A stretch of 12,659 bases of DNA from Coemansia sp. RSA 922 (taxonomy: Eukaryota > Kickxellomycota > Kickxellomycetes > Kickxellales > Kickxellaceae), in contig JANBQS010000745.1 of the NCBI GenBank assembly GCA_027577415.1, positions 1 through 12,659 of the forward strand. Reading direction: 5' to 3'. The position numbers and the translations under genes are program-made. Position 1 is the first letter of the stretch, and every line of letters begins with the position of its first letter. Shown piece by piece: positions 7,710 to 12,659 of the stretch. The notes beneath the pieces were generated by a model, which saw nothing but the letters and a program-made list of their open reading frames with translations, was not told the origin of the DNA and did not search any database.

Positions 7710-7998
7710 TTGCCCCCTTTAAAGCTGTCTTTTGAGCCCTTTTATGATAAAAAAATAATAGTATCTTCAAAGAACTAAAAAGAAAATTGATTGTGGCCAC
7801 AACTCAATCTGTTGGTTTTCTTTTGAGGGTTGAAGCGGAGCCCACGTTTTCTTTAAACCCTCTTGACGTTTTCCCTGCATTTAATCTGGTCTAATATCCT
7901 TCTTGCTTTTGCTCACTTTTATATTTCAAGCACCTCTTGTTGCCTATTTTTTTTTTTACTTGACATAGATATTTCCTTCTAGAGACTCTTTGACACGC
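7710..7998 (+). promoter_or_regulatory. Promoter/leader of ABC transporter 2 (duplicated with copy 1)
   Basis: The region carries the blocks of the copy-1 promoter in the same order: TTGCCCCCTTTAAA (7710-7723), GTGGCCAC in a palindrome (7791-7802), AGGGTTGAAGC (7826-7836), GCCCACGTTT (7840-7849) then CTTTAAA, and GACATAGATATTTCCT (from 7962) to the start. Between blocks the sequence has drifted and carries small indels. The spacing from first block to ATG differs by only three bases from copy 1. Shared regulation of the two genes is an inference. Confidence 0.6.
7791..7802. promoter_or_regulatory. 12-bp perfect palindrome in the copy-2 promoter
   Basis: TTGTGGCCACAA is fully self-complementary and lies about 200 nt upstream of the ATG. 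The aligned copy-1 site reads TGCGGCCACA and keeps only part of the symmetry. It could be the site of a dimeric transcription factor, but no specific factor is implied. Confidence 0.4.
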
Positions 7999-10900
7999 AT
8001 GTCATCTCTACTCAGTGGCATGGCCTACCCGGTTATTGATGCCGCTGTAGCGCTTTCAGCAATTTATTTCACTGTGCGTGTCAAGCGCTCCTTTTCACCA
8101 CAACTTGCCAGTCCCTTATCGCACATTGCCAGCGCTCTTCTGGTAGTCCTTGCTGCTAGCCATTATTCTGGATGGACTAGGACACTCAACCAAGTTGCTT
8201 CTTTTGCTCTACCCTTGCTGGTTGCCCATCCTTCGGGATACACCTACTTTCAGCTTGCCAACGCAATTGGCATCTACCGCCTGCTTTGCAGCAATACCAA
8301 TCCACTGACAAGTGCTCTATGTGTCCTGCTTCATGTGTACCTAGTGCTGGCCAACCTCGATCACTCTAGTCAAGCCCAACTAAAGTCAATTATGCACGAT
8401 GTTTCCTATTCCCAAGTGCGCCAACTTAACATATTGCAAAAGCTGCGCACACTAACTCTAGATGACATGTGGTCAGTTCCCGAGAGGTTCCAGCTGCGCC
8501 ATGCCTATGCTGAGTTAGTTATGAATACTGATGAGCCTCTGTTTCTTATCCGGGCCATTGCTCGCATGATATGGAAGCCTATGATTCCAATCTACATCGC
8601 TGGAATGATGTTCCAACTACTACCGATATTTAGGACAATGCTTAATGGATATATCTACCGCTGCCTTGACTCCTCAGATGGCAGCGCTTATTACAAGGCC
8701 TATATGGCTGCTGCGGGTCTGATACTGGTAGAATTTTTGATGGCCCAAAAGGATCACTTAAATGGCTACATTGGTTTTGAAAAATCACGAGTTCAAGACG
8801 TATTGGAATTAGAACTAGCACGCAGACCACTACTTTATTCTGGATTGAAGAGCATCCCCTATCGGGAATATACTACGGTGGAGGATTTGGTTGATAGCGT
8901 CTTTAAACTCCAAGATGTTGTCCCCTATGTTTTTGGAACTTTTGCAACAGTGCTACCAATCTACAACCAGGTAGGTTGGTTTGCGTGTATACCTCTTGTA
9001 GTGTCTTTGGCCATTACCACCATTGAACAAGCACTGGAACACTTTGTTGGTGATACAGCGTATTGGGATCACACTAATGAATGTAGTCCAGGCGATTCGA
9101 TTGACGAAATTTATTTTAATGTCAAAACCGTAAAAATGTTCGGATGGGAGCGTATGTACTTGGATCCAAAGCTAAGGGGAAATCGAGACTACTTAAAACA
9201 ACTACCGTGGTACGCCCCATTGGTACGCTTTGGATTAACAATAATGAAAATTGTCCGCACGCTTGCCACAGATTTGTCCATGTATATGACAGTCGTCTTG
9301 TATCTAAATACGACACCGGCCTCCGATACCACTATGACTAATTCGAAATTACTCGAAATGACTGAACATATTGGCAATCTGCGCTGGAGTATTGCGAATA
9401 TTGCATGGGGGATTACTGGAATATCTGATTTAGTCAGAAATAACAATACGCTTGAACCCCTATTTAGGTGCGAGACATTCAACACCATCGCTCACGAGAA
9501 ATTAGGAGAGCTGGAGGCTGTGCCATCAATTCAGTTGGACAACTGCAGTTTCAGGTGGGAAAATAAAGCCAATCTTCTTAACCAGGTTACCTTGAACGCA
9601 ACTGGTGATGACCTTGTAGCAGTGGTTGGTAAGACAGGCTCGGGAAAGTCCTCACTTCTTTTGGCCATGTGTGGAGAGCTGGAGATGACCAAGGGAACTG
9701 GTACAATAGTTGGCAGAATTGGCTATATGGAGCAATCACCATGGATTATGAACGACACTATGCGTGCAAACATTCTATTTGGTCGCGATTTTGATGAGGA
9801 GTACTACTGGAAAGTCATCCATGCCTGCGCACTGACTCGGGATTTGGAGTCATGGCCCAACGGCGATTTGACTATCATTGGCGAACGCGGAATCAACATT
9901 TCCGGCGGACAGCGGGCTAGACTAGCTTTGGCCAGAACTGTGTACTCGCAAGCAGATATTTACATTCTGGATGACCCATTGTCGGCAGTTGATGCTCATG
10001 TCAAGCGCCATATATTGGACAATGTCATCTTAAGCTCTGGATTACTAGGTAACAAGCTACGCATTGTTACCACACACTCCGAATCTATGCTGCCATTCTG
10101 CAGCCAAGTTGTCACAGTAAGTGATAAAACCGTGTCCGTTGTCCGCCAGGAGCCCAAAGTGCACCAGTTTATTGCCACTGTTGCTACCGTTGAGATTGAT
10201 GATGATTGTGTGTCTATTATCGATGAAGCTGACTTGGATTACACTTCCGAAATTCCTACTGCTGATGCTGATGCTCAAGCATCTATTGAGGATGTGTCAT
10301 TAGAGACCCCAGAATCTGACGAAGGTCAACTACCATCACAGAAGTATACGTTACTGGACAATGCCAAGTATGTGCTAAAGGTTTGCGGCTGGAAAGTGTT
10401 AAGTGTTGCTATGATTTTGGCATCTATCCGTCCTATGTTGACGTTTGTACTGGATGGATACAATATAGCCGCGCTGAAGGAGAATGCAAAATCCAACGCT
10501 GTTAGCCATGATGCAGTGTTGTGGTACCTGAAGATTAGCCTGTTAAAGACCATTACGATTCAGATAATGCGTTTACTCGAAGAGTATGTAAATGACATTG
10601 CATCTGGAGATAGCACAAGCGACAATATGGAAGCAAAGTTTGCGCATAGTTTGATTCATGCCCCGCTTTCGTTGATTGAAAAGACTGATCGATTCAAGAT
10701 CTCGTCAGCGTGTGATAATGGATCCAGAACAATGTCAGTCCTTATCCCGTCATTTTTGCGTTCAGAAACCCTTAACGTAATCGACTCTTTACTTACTATT
10801 TGGCGTTCAGCAATGGCAACGCCACAACTGATGTTTATTGTGCCTATTATTATTTGGTCGGGTAGAATATCCATCAATATTGCTAGTGATGTGATCAGCT

Positions 10901-12309
10901 CGCTATGCGATATTAGCGAAGAAATAGAAGGTGGGCATTCACAGACCTCTAACATTATTGAAGATGGAAGCTTTATGATTCGTATGTTTGGGGTAGAGAC
11001 ACACTACATCTCTCGCTATATCTCTGGCAAAGATGAGGACAATAAAATAAGCAGACCGCTGAGCTCGTTAAATGTGCTGTCTAACATGGTTAATGCTGGA
11101 TTATTTAATGCTGGAAGTATACTATCTACACTTTCAGCTTTAATGCAATCTCATTTGACCAAGCACAAGCCCAGTTCGAGTCAACTGAAGATGCTTCAAA
11201 ATGATGTAGGTGAACTGACATACAGTATCAAAATGTTGATGTTAATGCCCAGCCGACTGAAACGGTTCTCAAATGACATTAGTACATTCCGCCAATTCTC
11301 GGACATTGAGCCAGAAGCACCATACGTTGTTGATGACTGTCGCGTGCCTAGTGAGTGGCCAAATATCGGAAATGTCGAGTTTAAGAACCTCTCTGTCAAA
11401 TACGGAGCTGGTCTGGATTATGCGCTGAAGAATCTCAATTTCACTGTCCGACCCGGAGAGAAAATTGGTATTGTTGGTCGTACTGGTGCTGGAAAATCGA
11501 CATTGGCCAAGGCCATATTCCGACTGCTTAATAAGAATGTCGAAGGATCTATTGAAATTGATGGCCACGATACCTCAAAGTTTGGCGTTGGTGACTTCCG
11601 ACCCAAGCTGGGCATTATCCCGCAAGAGTCGGCCATGTTTAGCGGAACTGTAAAGCGTAATTTGGATCCGTTGAACGAGTTCACGATTGAGGATATGTGG
11701 GCAGCAATGATTAAGTGCGGTGTAGCTGATTTGATTCAGCCCGAATGTAAGCGCAAGGCAGCTAAAGTAGCCAGTAGCTCGGCTAACACAAATGGTGTTG
11801 TCCACAATGAAGACGAGGATGATTATGCGGAGGAAGAGGATGATAAAGCCTACTGGGATAGAGAAAACAAACTAAGGTGGGCGAAAAGCGGATTGCTGAC
11901 GCGTGCGGTGCTGTTTATGTTTGACAGAAGGTGGGAGAAATACGAGGTCAAGCCATCTGTCAGCATTGGAATCAATGGACTAGCGAGTTCTAATGGCGGT
12001 GTATTTAGTAATGGCCAACAGCAACTGTTTAGCTTGTGTCGTTTACTTATGCGCAAGCGCAAGGTCATGATCTTGGACGAGGCAACTGCCGATGTGGATC
12101 TAGAGACTGACCGCAAGATGCAAGAACTGATCCGCACCGAATTTAGTGACTGCACGGTGCTCACTATTGCTCATCGTCTAGACACCATTATGAACAGCGA
12201 CAGAATCATTGTCATGGAGAAGGGTGAGATTGTAGAAATTGGTCCTCCCCAAGAACTGATAGTAAACGGCGAGAAGTTTGCCGAGCTTGTCCAAGCAAAC
12301 GAATTTTAG
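7999..12309 (+). CDS. ABCC-type full ABC transporter, tandem copy 2
   Basis: The product has 1436 aa and is the paralogue of the gene at 2657, with the same layout and likely the same class of role with a different substrate range. The ATG at 7999 is chosen because MSSLLSGMAYP matches copy 1; the in-frame TTG at 7990 is not a credible start. NBD1 has Walker A from G544, ISGGQ at 634-638 and D658-D659. NBD2 has Walker A from G1160, signature FSNGQ at 1336-1340 and D1360-E1361. Residues 1246-1335 form a long NBD2 insertion that is strongly acidic (EDEDD, EEEDD) and shares only short motifs with copy 1 (LRW..SGL, SIGIN). The acidic linker lacks one residue relative to copy 1. TMD1 and TMD2 differ greatly from copy 1, while NBD1, early NBD2 and the N-terminal 240 residues are nearly the same. 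An AATAAA lies 36 nt after the stop. Confidence 0.93.
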   Translation: MSSLLSGMAYPVIDAAVALSAIYFTVRVKRSFSPQLASPLSHIASALLVVLAASHYSGWTRTLNQVASFALPLLVAHPSGYTYFQLANAIGIYRLLCSNTNPLTSALCVLLHVYLVLANLDHSSQAQLKSIMHDVSYSQVRQLNILQKLRTLTLDDMWSVPERFQLRHAYAELVMNTDEPLFLIRAIARMIWKPMIPIYIAGMMFQLLPIFRTMLNGYIYRCLDSSDGSAYYKAYMAAAGLILVEFLMAQKDHLNGYIGFEKSRVQDVLELELARRPLLYSGLKSIPYREYTTVEDLVDSVFKLQDVVPYVFGTFATVLPIYNQVGWFACIPLVVSLAITTIEQALEHFVGDTAYWDHTNECSPGDSIDEIYFNVKTVKMFGWERMYLDPKLRGNRDYLKQLPWYAPLVRFGLTIMKIVRTLATDLSMYMTVVLYLNTTPASDTTMTNSKLLEMTEHIGNLRWSIANIAWGITGISDLVRNNNTLEPLFRCETFNTIAHEKLGELEAVPSIQLDNCSFRWENKANLLNQVTLNATGDDLVAVVGKTGSGKSSLLLAMCGELEMTKGTGTIVGRIGYMEQSPWIMNDTMRANILFGRDFDEEYYWKVIHACALTRDLESWPNGDLTIIGERGINISGGQRARLALARTVYSQADIYILDDPLSAVDAHVKRHILDNVILSSGLLGNKLRIVTTHSESMLPFCSQVVTVSDKTVSVVRQEPKVHQFIATVATVEIDDDCVSIIDEADLDYTSEIPTADADAQASIEDVSLETPESDEGQLPSQKYTLLDNAKYVLKVCGWKVLSVAMILASIRPMLTFVLDGYNIAALKENAKSNAVSHDAVLWYLKISLLKTITIQIMRLLEEYVNDIASGDSTSDNMEAKFAHSLIHAPLSLIEKTDRFKISSACDNGSRTMSVLIPSFLRSETLNVIDSLLTIWRSAMATPQLMFIVPIIIWSGRISINIASDVISSLCDISEEIEGGHSQTSNIIEDGSFMIRMFGVETHYISRYISGKDEDNKISRPLSSLNVLSNMVNAGLFNAGSILSTLSALMQSHLTKHKPSSSQLKMLQNDVGELTYSIKMLMLMPSRLKRFSNDISTFRQFSDIEPEAPYVVDDCRVPSEWPNIGNVEFKNLSVKYGAGLDYALKNLNFTVRPGEKIGIVGRTGAGKSTLAKAIFRLLNKNVEGSIEIDGHDTSKFGVGDFRPKLGIIPQESAMFSGTVKRNLDPLNEFTIEDMWAAMIKCGVADLIQPECKRKAAKVASSSANTNGVVHNEDEDDYAEEEDDKAYWDRENKLRWAKSGLLTRAVLFMFDRRWEKYEVKPSVSIGINGLASSNGGVFSNGQQQLFSLCRLLMRKRKVMILDEATADVDLETDRKMQELIRTEFSDCTVLTIAHRLDTIMNSDRIIVMEKGEIVEIGPPQELIVNGEKFAELVQANEF
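11327..11726 (+). repeat. Near-identical NBD2 tract, copy 2 (pairs with 5991-6390)
   Basis: This is the partner of the copy-1 tract, with 397 of 400 positions the same by eye. It covers the start of NBD2, Walker A, the Q-loop and the NLDP segment. Similarity drops at once on both sides. Confidence 0.93.
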
Positions 12310-12344
12310 TGTATTTTCAATGATTTTTCCTGTTTTATGTTTGC

Positions 12345-12350
12345 AATAAA
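12345..12350 (+). terminator. Polyadenylation signal of ABC transporter 2
   Basis: A canonical AATAAA stands 36 nt after the stop codon in an AT-rich context, as expected for a short fungal 3' UTR. Confidence 0.6.
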
Positions 12351-12353
12351 TTA

Positions 12354-12370
12354 TCACAAGTAACTTGTGA
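12354..12370. repeat. 17-nt palindrome after the poly(A) signal
   Basis: TCACAAGT-A-ACTTGTGA has perfect 8-bp arms around one base. It begins three bases after AATAAA, near where cleavage would be expected. Confidence 0.6.
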
Positions 12371-12574
12371 AATTAGAGAAACTATGACATCCATTCCAGA
12401 TTGCCTTTCTTGATCAATACCTGATTTAGATTCGGATCATCTAGTCACATCGCAGCTTGTTTACGAGACCTCGCTTTTATAGACGCGGCCAGTTCGCGTA
12501 TACTCTCCCTCAATTCAATTACTCACTCTATTTATTTATTTCGGCTTTTTCGTGAAATTCAGCAGCTCTAAGCC
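12371..12574 (+). promoter_or_regulatory. Intergenic region and presumed promoter of the right-edge gene
   Basis: No gene is seen. A TTTTATAG TATA-like string lies at about 12475-12482, roughly 95 bp before the next ATG. A T-rich leader (CTATTTATTTATTTC) follows. Confidence 0.4.
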
Positions 12575-12659
12575 ATGGACAACGACAAGAGCCTTGGTGG
12601 AGACACGGACGCTCCAACTACACCCAATAGCCTGTCTTTGCAAAGACGGTATTCGTCCG
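12575..12659 (+). CDS. 5' end of an unidentified gene, cut by the window edge
   Basis: An ATG in an excellent context (GCCATGG) opens a frame of 28 codons with no stop before the window ends. The peptide starts MDNDKSLGGDTDAPTTPNSL and is polar and Ser/Thr/Asp-rich, like the disordered N-terminus of many fungal regulatory or membrane proteins. Support comes from the start context, the open frame and a plausible promoter. No family can be recognised from so little. Confidence 0.5.
   Translation, partial: MDNDKSLGGDTDAPTTPNSLSLQRRYSS

Larger units (their letters stand above)
7710..12322 (+). repeat. Tandem duplication unit, copy 2
   Basis: This is the second unit of the direct duplication described for 2371-6974. 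Matching blocks are 7999-8724, 9471 to about 10371, 11327-11726 and about 12010-12322. The unit contains net length changes of one or a few codons in TMD1, the linker, TMD2 and the NBD2 insertion. Confidence 0.93.

Noticed and set aside
7990..7998. Upstream TTG as start of transporter 2, adding three residues
   Set aside because: A nuclear eukaryotic gene should start at ATG, and the ATG at 7999 matches the start of copy 1.
2657..12309. Transposon or insertion element behind the duplication
   Set aside because: No terminal inverted repeats, target-site duplications, transposase or reverse transcriptase were seen at the unit borders. Unequal crossing-over is simpler.

Overview
The window looks like nuclear DNA from a fungus. 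Two genes have short spliceosomal introns of 92 and 99 nt, with GTAAGT or GTGAGT donors and GCTAAC/GCTAAT-like branch sites. Intergenic spaces are compact, and the gene content (centractin, an Alba-fold protein, full-length ABCC transporters) is typical of fungi. An early-diverging lineage is possible, but that is only a guess from the look of the sequence. Nothing suggests bacterial, plasmid or viral DNA.

Left part (1-2137): a two-exon gene for the actin-related protein Arp1/centractin (plus strand, 194-1452) converges with a two-exon gene on the minus strand (2137-1535). The second encodes an Alba-domain nucleic-acid-binding protein and becomes visible only after splicing. The two stop codons lie 82 nt apart. 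Positions 2138-2656 form a divergent promoter region between the Alba gene and the first transporter. It contains an A18/T11 tract and an inverted repeat.

Main part (2371-12322): a tandem direct duplication of a promoter plus an intronless gene for a full-length ABCC (MRP/YCF1-like) ABC transporter. Copy 1 encodes 1434 aa (2657-6961). Copy 2 encodes 1436 aa (7999-12309). About 1 kb separates them, and only its last 290 bp is recognisable as duplicated promoter. Both proteins have an N-terminal hydrophobic extension, TMD1, NBD1, an acidic linker, TMD2 and NBD2, and key nucleotide-binding motifs are present in both copies.

The most notable feature is the mosaic divergence of the two copies. 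The N-terminus, NBD1 with its acidic linker, and the first half of NBD2 are nearly identical at the DNA level, including silent sites; one 400-bp tract has three differences. Both transmembrane domains and an unusual 86-90 residue stretch inside NBD2 have diverged strongly. The boundaries are sharp. This fits repeated gene conversion that homogenises the ATPase parts while the presumed substrate-handling parts drift or diversify.

Right edge: a polyadenylation signal and a 17-nt palindrome follow transporter 2. An ATG in a strong translation-start context at 12575 then opens a reading frame that runs off the window.
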